This document shows positions 46,877-56,048 of a stretch of DNA of 64,000 bases, piece by piece. Each line of letters begins with the position of its first letter. Positions within the stretch are counted from its first letter, which is position 1. Under the pieces are notes generated by a model, which had not been told where the DNA came from, did not search any database, and saw only the letters and a program-made list of their open reading frames with translations. The stretch spans positions 25,486 to 89,485 of the forward strand of contig CAYXTR010000021.1 of assembly GCA_964468185.1 (NCBI GenBank). Reading direction: 5' to 3'. The position numbers were made by a program, and so were the translations under genes. The stretch comes from JANQFV01 sp964468185. Its GTDB lineage: Bacteria > Planctomycetota > Phycisphaerae > UBA1845 > Fen-1342.

Positions 46877-47704
46877 TCAAGGCTGCTCGGGACCAGCACG
46901 CTCCGCCCCCAAGTCCCAACACCGCCCGCGATTCTCATCAAAGGGCGCCCGCCGCTGCGTGCAGTCCTCATGACTGCACAACGCGCACGGATATGCGCCC
47001 GGGCTCACCTGCTCCACTGGACCAATCCCAATCAGCCCCGATACCGATTTCATCGGCAACATCAAACAACTCGGCGTCAGGCGCACGTTGATCCGCTCCG
47101 TCGGCATCGTCGCGAATAGCGTCGTCTGCTCACGTACATGCAACCCGCAGTAGCCAGGGCTGAATCGCGGCGTAATCTCCATCCCCTCAGCAACCGCCCA
47201 CGCCCGCACTTCGTCTTGAATCCGCGCCGCCGCCGCCTCCGCCATTTCCGACGCGATGGCATCTACGATCGTCCCCTGCATAATCTTACCCGCCCGTAGC
47301 CAACGCCGGCTTAACCGCTCCAACGCCGACCCAATCGTTACGACAAACGTCGCCATCCGCGTCGCATGACGCAGAAACGCGCCCACCGCACCACAGTACG
47401 TCACCCCAGATGCCAGCACAATCCGCCGCGACTCCAGCGCTTCAATATCGTCAATTCGAAACAAGCCCCGCGCCCGCGTGATACGCGGCAATTCCCCCAG
47501 CATTTCATCAACAAGCTCAAACCAGCGCTTGTGATTCTCTCGTCCCGGCTTCAGCCCCACCAGCCGATGTATCTGCTCCCGCTCCGGCTTCAGGTCATCA
47601 AAACGGAACTCCCGCCACACGAGCGGCGGCGCGATTTCTGTTGGCAATGGCGTCCTGGACGGACCGGTGGCGGGCATGCGTACTCCGTGAATGTACCGTT
47701 TCAT
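46877..47704 (-). CDS. Stand-alone MetH-type activation domain protein
   Basis: This 275-residue protein carries the vitamin B12-dependent methionine synthase activation domain pattern: RFSPGYCGLH, then INVRLTPSCLMLPMKSVSGLIGIG. The domain in MetH binds S-adenosylmethionine and remethylates oxidised cobalamin. It ends in a cysteine cluster (CALCSHEDC) that could hold metal. It is divergent, over 194 bp, from a corrinoid protein gene, fitting a reactivase for that corrinoid. The lack of other MetH domains is clear from its length. The ATG lies in an AT-rich spot with GCGAG upstream. Confidence 0.87.
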   Translation of the reverse strand: MKRYIHGVRMPATGPSRTPLPTEIAPPLVWREFRFDDLKPEREQIHRLVGLKPGRENHKRWFELVDEMLGELPRITRARGLFRIDDIEALESRRIVLASGVTYCGAVGAFLRHATRMATFVVTIGSALERLSRRWLRAGKIMQGTIVDAIASEMAEAAAARIQDEVRAWAVAEGMEITPRFSPGYCGLHVREQTTLFATMPTERINVRLTPSCLMLPMKSVSGLIGIGPVEQVSPGAYPCALCSHEDCTQRRAPFDENRGRCWDLGAERAGPEQP

Positions 47705-47898
47705 TATATCTCGCCCGCCACACCCTCGAAACAGCCGATAAAAACCCCCATATCCCCCCTACATTCCGCCCCAACCCCGTTTTTCAGTCCACAATGCCAC
47801 CCCCTCATTGCTTCCGGCCCAATCATCGTGCTAAACTCGCCAACAATCGTAACTTCCCGCGTACCCGCAGTTTCCGGTATCCACGGAGTTGAAGCACC

Positions 47899-48543
47899 AT
47901 GGCAGTGCTCGAGCAGATCGCCAAAGCCGTCCTCGAGGGCGACGAAGACGCCGCCCCCCAGTTCGTCCAGCAGGCACTCGATGAGAACATCCCACCCCAG
48001 GAGATTCTCCACAACGGCCTCCTTGCCGGCATGACCGAAGTCGGCCGCCTCTTCCGTGACGGAGAGTACTTCGTCCCCGAAGTGCTCATCTCCGCCGAGA
48101 CACTCAAAGCCGGAATGGGCGTGCTCAAACCCCAACTCGTTTCCGCCGGCATCAAACCAGAATTCACGGCCCTGATCGGCACCGTAAAAGGCGATCTGCA
48201 TGATATCGGCAAGAACCTCGTTGCCACCATGTTAGAAGGTGCGGGTTTCGGGGTAGTCGACCTCGGCGTCGATGTCCCGCCCGAGAAGTTCGTCGCCGCC
48301 TGCCAGGAGCACGGCGCCCAACTCGTCTGCATCAGCGCACTGCTCACGACGACCATGCCCATGATGGAAGCCGTCGTCAAGCAGCTCAAGGCCGACATCG
48401 ACCCCACGCCCGTCATTCTCGTCGGCGGCGCGCCAGTCACACAGGCCTATGCCGACCAGATCGGTGCCACCGGCTACGGCGCCGATGCCTCCTCGGGTGC
48501 CGAACTCGCCAAGGAGCTCTGCGCCAGACAGTCCGCCGCGTAG
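47899..48543 (+). CDS. Corrinoid (methyl-carrier) protein
   Basis: This 214-residue protein has a helical cap (residues 1-88) and a B12-binding domain with the cobalt-ligand motif D-x-H-x-x-G at D99, H101 and G104 (GDLHDIGKN). It is of the MtbC/MtmC/MttC type: the cobalamin shuttles a methyl group between two methyltransferases. A UroD-family methyltransferase follows 147 bp downstream and a MetH-type activation protein lies divergently upstream. Start ATG has GGAG about nine bases before it. Confidence 0.93.
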   Translation: MAVLEQIAKAVLEGDEDAAPQFVQQALDENIPPQEILHNGLLAGMTEVGRLFRDGEYFVPEVLISAETLKAGMGVLKPQLVSAGIKPEFTALIGTVKGDLHDIGKNLVATMLEGAGFGVVDLGVDVPPEKFVAACQEHGAQLVCISALLTTTMPMMEAVVKQLKADIDPTPVILVGGAPVTQAYADQIGATGYGADASSGAELAKELCARQSAA

Positions 48544-48690
48544 GAACATCATGCGCATGCACTGGACAGTGGACGCCGCCCCGCCGCCCGGGCACTATGG
48601 TGCATATGCGACGACGGCTCAGCAGCTCCACTCTGGCCGCTCCAACTTCTTGCGTTCCAGGCCCATGAACCGTTTCACAAGGCCAGCCCC

Positions 48691-49812
48691 ATGACGCTCT
48701 CATCCCACGAACGCGTCCTCCGCACCCTCCGCCGACAGCCCGCTGACCGCGTACCCATGTACGACTGGTACTGGCAGGAAACCGAACGCTCCTTCGTCGA
48801 GCAGCTCAACGATCCCCGCCTCGGCATGAGCATCCACAACGCCCGTCTCGACCCCGACTTCAGCCGCCTGACCTTGTGGGAATACTTCGACATGGACCTC
48901 ATGCAGGTCGGCTGGCCCGACCAGCGCCTGCGCATGATCCCCTCCGAAGTCGTCGAAGAGACCAACGAATGGGTCCTTCACCGCGACGGCAACGGCGCCC
49001 TCCTCCGTTGGTGGAAACACAAAATGGGCACGCCCGAGCACGTCGACTTCTCTATCAAGACCCCCGAGGCCTGGGCCGCAGTCAAACCCTTGCTCAAAGC
49101 CTCCAGGGACCGCATCCGCTGGGATGAATGGTGGCCCCGCTACCACCGCGCCAAAGAGCGCGGCATGTTCATCTGCTTCGCCGGCGTCGAAGTCATCGAA
49201 AGCGTCAAAGATGTCCTCGGCCACGAAATCATGCTCATCAACATGATCAAACGCCCCGAGTGGATCCACGACGTCTTCCAGACCTACGCCCAGTTCGAAA
49301 TCGACATGGTCCACCTCATGGAAGCCGAGGGTATGACCTTCGACGGCGCTTTCATCTACGGCGACACCGCCTACAAGAACGGCCCCTTCATGAGCCCCCG
49401 CCACTACCGCGAATTCAGCCAGCCCGCCCACAAGAAGTTCTTCAACGTCTTCAAGGACCGCGACCTACCCATCATCTTCCACTCCGACGGCGACATCCGC
49501 AAAATCCTCCCCGACCTCATCGACGCCGGCGTCGACATGATCAACCCCATGGAAAGCCGCGCCGGCATGGACGTCCGCGAACTCGCCCCCGAGTACGGCG
49601 ACCGCCTCGGCTTCTGCGGCAACATCGACGTCACCGTCCTCGCCACCAACGACCGCGACCAGATCCGCGCGGAAGTCCACAGCAAGATGAAAGCCGCCAT
49701 GCCCTACCGCGGCTACATGTACCACAGCGACCATTCGATCCCCCCCGGCGTCACCCTCGACACCTACAAATGGCTCCTCGCAGAGGTCCGCCGCATCGGC
49801 GTCTACGAGTAG
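48691..49812 (+). CDS. Uroporphyrinogen decarboxylase-family methyltransferase
   Basis: This 373-residue TIM-barrel protein belongs to the UroD superfamily, beginning SSHERVLRTLRRQPADRVP, with FHSDGDIRKILPDLIDAGVDMINPME as in MtaA/CmuA-type methyltransferases. The location next to a corrinoid protein favours methyl transfer over haem synthesis, and the sequence is unlike HemE. It could take methyl from a methoxy compound or methylated amine; substrate unknown. The ribosome site is weak (AAGG). It converges with the isomerase-like gene, whose stop is 3 bp away. Confidence 0.87.
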   Translation: MTLSSHERVLRTLRRQPADRVPMYDWYWQETERSFVEQLNDPRLGMSIHNARLDPDFSRLTLWEYFDMDLMQVGWPDQRLRMIPSEVVEETNEWVLHRDGNGALLRWWKHKMGTPEHVDFSIKTPEAWAAVKPLLKASRDRIRWDEWWPRYHRAKERGMFICFAGVEVIESVKDVLGHEIMLINMIKRPEWIHDVFQTYAQFEIDMVHLMEAEGMTFDGAFIYGDTAYKNGPFMSPRHYREFSQPAHKKFFNVFKDRDLPIIFHSDGDIRKILPDLIDAGVDMINPMESRAGMDVRELAPEYGDRLGFCGNIDVTVLATNDRDQIRAEVHSKMKAAMPYRGYMYHSDHSIPPGVTLDTYKWLLAEVRRIGVYE

Positions 49813-49815
49813 CCC

Positions 49816-50727
49816 CTACTGAAACCGCCGCAGCAAATCCCGACACGCCTTCACCCCCTTGATCTCATCCGGATCCTGCCCCTCATACTCAATCCCGACC
49901 CATCCGTCGTACCCGGCGTTCAGTACAATCTTCATCATCTTCGCGTAGTCCGTCCGCGTCTCATTCCCCGCCGCATCAAAATCATGGCACTTCGCACTCA
50001 CCGCCTTCGCATACGGCATCATCCGCCGCACCGCGTCATACCGATCCACCTCCGCCGGGAAGTTGCCGAAGTCCGGCAGCGTCCCCAACAGCGGATGGTC
50101 CGCGTGCTTGATCACCGCCACCAGCGAATCCGGATCCGACGACAGCCCCCAGTGATTCTCAATCAGCACATGCAGCCCGTCCGGCTTCGCCAGCTCACAC
50201 AGGGCATGAAAGCTCTCCGCACAGCGTTTGATCACGTCCTGATCGCCGGGCTCCCCATGCCCCGTATTGCACCGAATCGCATGGCAGCCCAGCACCTGCG
50301 CGATGTCCAGCCACTTGCGGTGATTCCGCACCGCCTGCTGCCGCTCCGCCTTGTCCGCATGCGACAGGTCACCCTCCGCGTCACACATGATCAGCAAAAT
50401 CTTCACCCCATGATCATCCGCCCGCTTGCGCAGATCCTTGCAATACCGATACTGCGGGCTCGGGAAGAAGCTGTTCACCAACTCCAGCCCGTCCAGATCA
50501 AACTGCTTCCGGCACAACTCGGGCATGTCAATCTGCTTCAGCTTGCCCGCATGGAACATCCGATGCACCGACCACGCCGCCAACGAAATCCGGAACTTCT
50601 TCTGATCCATCGCCAACCCTCGCCCCAGCGCCCAGGCGCCCGGCCAATGCGCCGCAACCGCCCCCGCCCCAGCCACCTGCAACCCCCGCCGCAAAAACAC
50701 GCGCCGCTGAAGATCAATATCCGACAT
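49816..50727 (-). CDS. Tat-exported sugar phosphate isomerase/epimerase-like protein
   Basis: This 303-residue TIM-barrel protein resembles the xylose-isomerase-like (sugar phosphate isomerase/epimerase) family: KFRISLAAWSVHRMF at the barrel start, and later GCHAIRCNTG, IENHWG, GTLPDFGNF and VGIEYEGQDPD with the metal-site acids. The N-terminus holds RRVFLRR followed by a hydrophobic stretch, a twin-arginine signal. Planctomycetes encode many such exported proteins of unknown substrate. GGAG precedes the ATG. It is convergent with the UroD-family gene. Confidence 0.85.
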   Translation of the reverse strand: MSDIDLQRRVFLRRGLQVAGAGAVAAHWPGAWALGRGLAMDQKKFRISLAAWSVHRMFHAGKLKQIDMPELCRKQFDLDGLELVNSFFPSPQYRYCKDLRKRADDHGVKILLIMCDAEGDLSHADKAERQQAVRNHRKWLDIAQVLGCHAIRCNTGHGEPGDQDVIKRCAESFHALCELAKPDGLHVLIENHWGLSSDPDSLVAVIKHADHPLLGTLPDFGNFPAEVDRYDAVRRMMPYAKAVSAKCHDFDAAGNETRTDYAKMMKIVLNAGYDGWVGIEYEGQDPDEIKGVKACRDLLRRFQ

Positions 50728-50969
50728 GCGCAGAATCTCCACTCCCGCTGAAATCACCCGCGGATCATACCCGCCCGCACGTCATCGCGTCACGCTCATC
50801 AACTCACTTGTTATCGGAACACCCCCATCCGCATCGCTTCCGGGCACCTATTCTCGCTCATCGCCCCCGCGCCGCCGACCGATCTTTCACTATCGGCGAA
50901 GCAACATTGGCGCGTCACCCCTGCGCGCCACCCGACTAGACACGGCCCCCACGAGGGCGAGGTGCGGAT

Positions 50970-51998
50970 GTGCAGTCAATCCTGATCACAGGCGGTGCGG
51001 GCTTCATCGGCTCCAACTTCGTGCGCTTCATCATGAAATCACGGCCCGGGGTCGAAGTGCACGTTCTGGACGCCCTCACCTACGCCGGCGACCCCGACAA
51101 CCTCCCCGCCTGGGTCCGCGAACACCCCAACTTCCACTTCTGGTACGGCAACGTTTGCAACCAGGACCTCGTCGGCACCATCATGGAACAGGTCGACACC
51201 GTCGTGCACTTCGCCGCCGAATCACACGTCGCCCGCAGCATCTTCGACAACGCCGTCTTCTTCCAGACCGACGTCATGGGCACCCAGGTCATCGCCCAGC
51301 AGGTCCTCAAGCATCGCCGGCATATCCAGCGCTACGTCCACATCTCCACGTCCGAGGTCTACGGCAGCGCCGCCCGCGAGCCGATGGACGAGGAACATCC
51401 CCTGAATCCTTCCTCACCCTACGCCTCAGCCAAGTGCGGCGCCGATCGCCTCGTCCATTCCTACATCGTCACCTACGGCATTCCCGCGGTCATCATCCGC
51501 CCCTTCAACCAGTACGGCGCCCACCAGCACCTCGAAAAGTGCATCCCGCGCTTCATCACCAGCGCCCTGACAGGCCAGCCTCTGACCATCCACGGCGACG
51601 GCTCCGCCGCCCGCGACTGGGTCTACGTCCACGACACCTGCCGCGCCCTCCTCGCCGCGATCGAATGCCCGCTCGACGACGTCATGGGTCAGGTCATCAA
51701 TGTCGGCACCGGCACCGCCATCCCCGTCGGCCAGATCGCCGAGAAAATCGTCGCGCACATCGGCTGCGATCCCGCGTTGATTCAGCGCGTTCCCGACCGT
51801 CCCGGTCAGGTCCACAAGCACATCAGCTCAACCGAAAGGGCGGCCCGAATCCTCGCCTGGCAGGCCACCACCGCCTTCGACGAAGGGCTCGAACGCACCA
51901 TCGACTGGTACCGCGAGCACGAGGACTGGTGGCGCAAACGCGACTGGATGAAGAACGTCGAGCTCACCCTGCCCGACGGAACAAGAATCCTGCACTGA
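50970..51998 (+). CDS. dTDP-glucose 4,6-dehydratase-like epimerase/dehydratase
   Basis: This 342-residue short-chain dehydrogenase/reductase has TGGAGFIGS (8-16), the STSEVYG motif and the YASAK pair (catalytic Tyr and Lys), plus RDWVYVHD as in RfbB-type enzymes. Such enzymes oxidise and dehydrate nucleotide hexoses for surface sugars. Exact substrate is uncertain because the loop between catalytic motif and NAD site differs (FNQYGAHQHLEK). The start is given as GTG at 50970 with GAGG upstream; an overlapping ATG lies two bases earlier but out of frame. No rfbA, C or D is adjacent. Confidence 0.85.
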   Translation: MQSILITGGAGFIGSNFVRFIMKSRPGVEVHVLDALTYAGDPDNLPAWVREHPNFHFWYGNVCNQDLVGTIMEQVDTVVHFAAESHVARSIFDNAVFFQTDVMGTQVIAQQVLKHRRHIQRYVHISTSEVYGSAAREPMDEEHPLNPSSPYASAKCGADRLVHSYIVTYGIPAVIIRPFNQYGAHQHLEKCIPRFITSALTGQPLTIHGDGSAARDWVYVHDTCRALLAAIECPLDDVMGQVINVGTGTAIPVGQIAEKIVAHIGCDPALIQRVPDRPGQVHKHISSTERAARILAWQATTAFDEGLERTIDWYREHEDWWRKRDWMKNVELTLPDGTRILH

Positions 51999-52108
51999 CA
52001 ACCCGCAAACCACCCGGCGAGCCCGCAACCGCGGCCTGCATCGCAGACGCGCAAGCGGGTTTCGCCATAGAGTTCTCACGGCCCCGTCGCACGAACAACT
52101 CCGGTCTG

Positions 52109-52528
52109 TCATGCACGGCGCCCACGCCGCGTCAGCCAGAGCCCCCCAATCGTCAGCACAAACAACCCGATACTCGACGCCAGACACGCCCCGCTCAGCA
52201 AGTCCTCCGGAAACGACGGAATCGCCGACCCACACGGGTAGATCGCCGGGTTGTAAACTTCCGCCCCGCGAATGCACCCCTCCGCCTCATCGCAAATCGT
52301 GATGCAATTCGGGTCCAGCGTCCCCACCACCCGCACTTCATCCCCAAACTGAAAATCCCCCACATTCACCACCACGTAACGCGCCCCGCCGGTGTCCAGC
52401 AACACACAACCCGAACCGCTCACCAAGACCCCGCACTGATCAAATGCCTCCTCCTCACCCGACGTAATCTGCCCCACCGCCGAACCAACTAGGGCTGACA
52501 CCAACAACAGCACAACACACCGCATCAT
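52109..52528 (-). CDS. Exported cysteine-rich protein with C-terminal membrane anchor
   Basis: This 139-residue protein has a signal peptide (MMRCVVLLLVSALVGSAVGQ), a small beta-rich domain with seven or so cysteines and the stretch RVVGTLDPNCITIC, and a C-terminal hydrophobic segment ending in RRGRR. The tail resembles sorting signals recognised by exosortase or rhombosortase, but lacks a PEP motif. Similar small proteins are seen in planctomycetes; function unknown. Two adjacent ATGs; the first has GAGGG eight bases upstream. It is divergent from the Mpg gene. Confidence 0.68.
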   Translation of the reverse strand: MMRCVVLLLVSALVGSAVGQITSGEEEAFDQCGVLVSGSGCVLLDTGGARYVVVNVGDFQFGDEVRVVGTLDPNCITICDEAEGCIRGAEVYNPAIYPCGSAIPSFPEDLLSGACLASSIGLFVLTIGGLWLTRRGRRA

Positions 52529-52591
52529 CACGAAGCCCTCAACAATAACCTCAATTACACGCCGCCGGCCGCCCATGCTACCATCCCCACC

Positions 52592-53206
52592 ATGAACCGG
52601 TCATCCGACTTTCCGCCCCTCACCCGCGATTTCTACGCCCGCGACGTCGTCACGGTTGCACGCAAACTCCTCGGCCACACCCTCGTCCACGAAGCCGACT
52701 CCGGCTGCACCACCGGCCGCATCGTCGAGGTCGAAGCCTACCTCGCCGACGGCGACACCGCCTCCCACGGCCACCGCGGACCGACCCCCCGCAACTCCGT
52801 CATGTTCGGCCCCCCCGGCCACGCCTACGTCTACGCCATCCACTCCCGCTGGTGCCTCAACGCCGTCACCGAGTCCCCCGGCCGCGCCTCGGCCGTCCTG
52901 ATCCGCGCCATCGAGCCCCTCACCGGCATCGAAATCATGCAATCCCACCGTCGCATGGACAAGCCCCGCGACCTCTGCCGTGGACCCGCCCGCCTCTGCG
53001 AAGCACTGGCTATCAACCGCGACCTCAACGGCTGGGACCTCACCCTCGGCCAACGCCTCTGGATTACCCACCCGCCGGATGCGCCTTCGGTCACCGCTGC
53101 CGATGTCGCCACGACCACCCGCGTCGGCGTCACCTCCGCACAACACCTCCCCCTCCGCTTCGTCCTCGCCGGCAACCCGTACATCAGCAAACCCCGCCAA
53201 CGCTGA
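52592..53206 (+). CDS. mpg: 3-methyladenine DNA glycosylase (AAG family)
   Basis: This 204-residue protein matches the alkyladenine DNA glycosylase family: DVVTVARKLLGHTLVHE, GRIVEVEAYLADGDTASH, NSVMFGPPGHAYVYAIHSRWCLN and later CRGPARLCEALAI. The VEAY glutamate is the catalytic residue in the family. It removes alkylated purines in base-excision repair. The gene is isolated: divergent from the exported small protein by 63 bp, convergent with the zinc-ribbon membrane protein. Confidence 0.93.
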   Translation: MNRSSDFPPLTRDFYARDVVTVARKLLGHTLVHEADSGCTTGRIVEVEAYLADGDTASHGHRGPTPRNSVMFGPPGHAYVYAIHSRWCLNAVTESPGRASAVLIRAIEPLTGIEIMQSHRRMDKPRDLCRGPARLCEALAINRDLNGWDLTLGQRLWITHPPDAPSVTAADVATTTRVGVTSAQHLPLRFVLAGNPYISKPRQR

Positions 53207-53303
53207 CGCTCTCCTGCCAGTACCGGCATCATTCCAAACATCCCCCCGTGCGTCTCCAAAGCGTTTACCCGGCCTCACACGCAGCGGACGTGGCGACGTG
53301 TGT

Positions 53304-54350
53304 TCACGCCGGCTCGCGCCCCCCGCCCACATCCGCCACACCCCGCTTCCCATACTCCGGCTCAATCCACCGCCGCAACATCCGCCGCCCACGAATGAGC
53401 ACCATAAGCAGCCACAACTCGCAAACCAGAAAGAGCACAAGTCCAGCACCGAATGTCGCAAACAGCAAACGCCAAACGCCGTCATTCTCAGGCGTTGGCA
53501 TAACCCACCACTCACCCGCCACGCCCATCAGCACCCAGGCTCCCAGCAACCCCCAGAAGACAAACCACATCTGGCCATACAACTGCCGGTGCGGGAACGC
53601 CCGAAACAGCCGCGCAAGATATGCCACCACGACCAACAGGCTGACAACATCCACCAAAGCCCGCCCCCGCCCCAACATGCCATACCATGCCAGCATCTCC
53701 CCGGCATCTGATACTACCAGCCCCCACCCGCGATGCACCGCGTACAGGACAACCCCCACCACGACCAGCCCCCGCAGCATTCGCCGCAGGCTGAACGATG
53801 ACTCCACCTCGCTTTTACCAATCCTCGGCGACGTCAGGAACCACACGCCCGCCCATGTCAGCACGTTTCCCACCAGGCCGATCACCTGGCTGCACATCGT
53901 CTCCACACGGTGAATCGTCCCAAGTTCAGACAATGCCAGCCCCAACACCAACCCATAGAAGAGCTGCAACGTAAACCGCACCAGATTCAGAACGACCTCA
54001 ATCCCCACCGCCCACGCCAGCAACCCCATTCCCCGCCGCACGCGCCTCAGCCACTCCGGATCCCGCACAGATAGCCAATCCCCAAACCGCGACACCCACG
54101 CCGCCACCCCGCAGCCCGGACAAGCCTCCTCCGACGAGCACCCGCCCAGTTCCGCCCCACAACGCACGCATTCCGCATCCGCCGCCAACGTCACCGGCGT
54201 CGCCGGCGGCCCGATCCGTTGCGGCGGCCAATCCACCGAAAACACCACCGGCGTTCCACACTCCGGACACCGCCCCTCCGCGGTCTCCGCCCGCAAGTCG
54301 TACCGACACCACCTGCAAGCCACCGATCGTTCCAGACCTGTTTCACTCAA
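53304..54350 (-). CDS. Multi-pass membrane protein with two N-terminal zinc ribbons
   Basis: This 348-residue protein begins with CRWC/CPEC and CVRC/CPGC pairs (two zinc ribbons in the first 90 residues) followed by about six hydrophobic segments. I recognise no functional family; the architecture is common in planctomycetes. A TTG start at 54350 is proposed because AGGAG lies eight bases upstream; a GTG ten codons earlier lacks such a site. It lies between Mpg and the LemA operon; a family-A palindrome lies upstream. Confidence 0.72.
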   Translation of the reverse strand: MSETGLERSVACRWCRYDLRAETAEGRCPECGTPVVFSVDWPPQRIGPPATPVTLAADAECVRCGAELGGCSSEEACPGCGVAAWVSRFGDWLSVRDPEWLRRVRRGMGLLAWAVGIEVVLNLVRFTLQLFYGLVLGLALSELGTIHRVETMCSQVIGLVGNVLTWAGVWFLTSPRIGKSEVESSFSLRRMLRGLVVVGVVLYAVHRGWGLVVSDAGEMLAWYGMLGRGRALVDVVSLLVVVAYLARLFRAFPHRQLYGQMWFVFWGLLGAWVLMGVAGEWWVMPTPENDGVWRLLFATFGAGLVLFLVCELWLLMVLIRGRRMLRRWIEPEYGKRGVADVGGGREPA

Positions 54351-54398
54351 CGCCAAAACTCCTGGTGTACCGTCTCGCACGCACGCTGGCTTATCAAT

Positions 54399-54422
54399 GG
54401 TGGGGCGGGCGTCCCGCCCGCC
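54399..54422. repeat. Dispersed palindrome family A, copy 2
   Basis: An identical 24-base copy of the unit at 37202-37225, again with stem GGGCGGG/CCCGCCC around CGT. It lies between two minus-strand genes, 49 bases before the proposed start of the zinc-ribbon membrane protein gene. Confidence 0.7.
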
Positions 54423-54506
54423 GTGTCACGGACCCCAGGGCTGCGTGCGCCATGTCAGCCCATTCGCGAGACAACACATTAGTTCGCGCTACCCGGCGCC
54501 GTGAGT

Positions 54507-56039
54507 TCACCGGGTGCCCTCAATCTCAATCCGCGCCTTGCACTTGCTGCACCGTACCTGCTGCGCACTGAAACTCGGACTAAGCTGCACCGGATGACCA
54601 CACCGACACTGAAACGTCTCCCACCCCGTCCCGCGTCGCCGGTACTTCTGCGGCCCGCGCGCCACCGCCTTCCCGCCGCCTCCCGCCTGGTCCGTCCGCG
54701 GCACCTCATGCTTGCGCCCACACCGCGGACATTTCACCGCATCCCGCTTGAACTTCGGCGGCAACTTCAGCTTCACCCCACACGGACACCCGATGATGAC
54801 TAGCGGCAGCACCCGGCTCAGCAAATCCCCCACCTGCTGAGCCTGCGCAACAGCCTGCTCCCGACTGCGCGGCTCCGGCGTCGCCTCCCGCACCGCAACC
54901 TGCTCGTCCCCCCTCAGCGACTTCTCATCAATGCAATGGCTGCCCTCCCCGTGCTTCTGCCGATACGCCGCCTCATAAGCCGCATAATGCGCCGCCCCGG
55001 CCCCGGCCAGATTCCGCAGGATCTCAATCCGCGCATTCGTCGACGGATGCGTCGCAAAGAGCCCCACCGACCCCCGCATTTGCAGTGGATTGATAATGTA
55101 CATCGGCGCAACGATCTTGTTCGTCTCCACCGCCATCGCCGGCTTCCGCGCGATCTTCTCCAACGCCGACGCCAGCCCCGCCGGATAGCGCGTATACCGC
55201 GCCGAAGACGCATCCGCTAGGTACTCCCGCTTCCGCGAACACGCGAAATACAGAATCTGCGCCGCCAGTGGCGCCAGCACCGCAAACAGGATCGTGATCA
55301 CCAGCATCACGATCGCCGCCCCTCCCGCGCCGCGTGGACCGCCACCACGCGAACGATGCCGCCCGACACTGCCATAGAACACGCCGCGCAGAAATATATG
55401 CGACACCAGGACAATCGCCCCCACCATCACCCCCGCCAGCGTCATGAACTTCACATCCTGATTCCGAATATGCCCGATCTCATGCGCGATCACCCCCTGC
55501 AACTCATCCCGATTCAGCCGCTTCAGCAACCCCGCCGTAACCGCCACCGCCGCCTTGTCCGACCGATACCCCACCGCAAACGCATTCAGCGACGAATCAT
55601 CAATAATGAACACACGCGGCATCTTCCCCAGTCCCGACGCGATCGTCATCTCCTCCACAATGTTCCATAGCTGCGGCGCGTCCGCCTTCTCAATCTCCCG
55701 TGCCCGCACCGACCGCAACAAGATCCGATCCCCACCCGCCATCGCCGTCAGCCACAGTATCAGCCACACCAGCAGCGCCGCCCCAATCCCAATGTAAATG
55801 CCATGCTGTGTCCGCCAGATCAACTCCCCGGGCGGCGGCAGATGCAGAATCTTCTCCCACTCCACAATGGTCTCATGAAACGTCGCCCCATCCCTCGCCT
55901 TCGTCACCACCCCCGCATGATCCGCCACAAACAAGTGCACCGTCATGCCAACCAGTGCCCCCAACAAAACCAGCAGCACGCCCATCAGCGCGAGCAGCCA
56001 CATCGAACGCCGCTGGTTTTGCCGAATCGCCTCCCACAT
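54507..56039 (-). CDS. M48 metalloprotease with C-terminal zinc ribbons (HtpX-like)
   Basis: This 510-residue membrane protease has two N-terminal membrane segments (about 13-38 and 80-100), the zinc site HEIGH at 186-190, further membrane segments and the third ligand region in YLADASSARYT. This is the HtpX/M48 layout, a quality-control protease for membrane proteins. The last 100 residues add two Cys4 zinc ribbons (CPCG/CPRC and CRCG/CSKC), longer than typical HtpX (about 290). It is the third gene of a zinc ribbon-LemA-protease operon, starting 9 bp after lemA. Confidence 0.88.
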   Translation of the reverse strand: MWEAIRQNQRRSMWLLALMGVLLVLLGALVGMTVHLFVADHAGVVTKARDGATFHETIVEWEKILHLPPPGELIWRTQHGIYIGIGAALLVWLILWLTAMAGGDRILLRSVRAREIEKADAPQLWNIVEEMTIASGLGKMPRVFIIDDSSLNAFAVGYRSDKAAVAVTAGLLKRLNRDELQGVIAHEIGHIRNQDVKFMTLAGVMVGAIVLVSHIFLRGVFYGSVGRHRSRGGGPRGAGGAAIVMLVITILFAVLAPLAAQILYFACSRKREYLADASSARYTRYPAGLASALEKIARKPAMAVETNKIVAPMYIINPLQMRGSVGLFATHPSTNARIEILRNLAGAGAAHYAAYEAAYRQKHGEGSHCIDEKSLRGDEQVAVREATPEPRSREQAVAQAQQVGDLLSRVLPLVIIGCPCGVKLKLPPKFKRDAVKCPRCGRKHEVPRTDQAGGGGKAVARGPQKYRRRGTGWETFQCRCGHPVQLSPSFSAQQVRCSKCKARIEIEGTR

Positions 56040-56048
56040 CGCGCCGTC

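Noticed and set aside
47705..47898. Possible cobalamin riboswitch before the corrinoid gene
   Set aside because: No B12-box (GCCACTG) or matching stems; only a weak promoter-like TTGCTT/TAAACT pair at 47808-47837.
48551..48694. Short frame between the corrinoid and UroD-family genes
   Set aside because: Low-complexity, no clear ribosome site, and it overlaps the start of the methyltransferase gene.
52000..52071. Possible terminator after the dehydratase gene
   Set aside because: The 7-bp arms AACCCGC and GCGGGTT are 58 bases apart with competing pairings; too weak to call.
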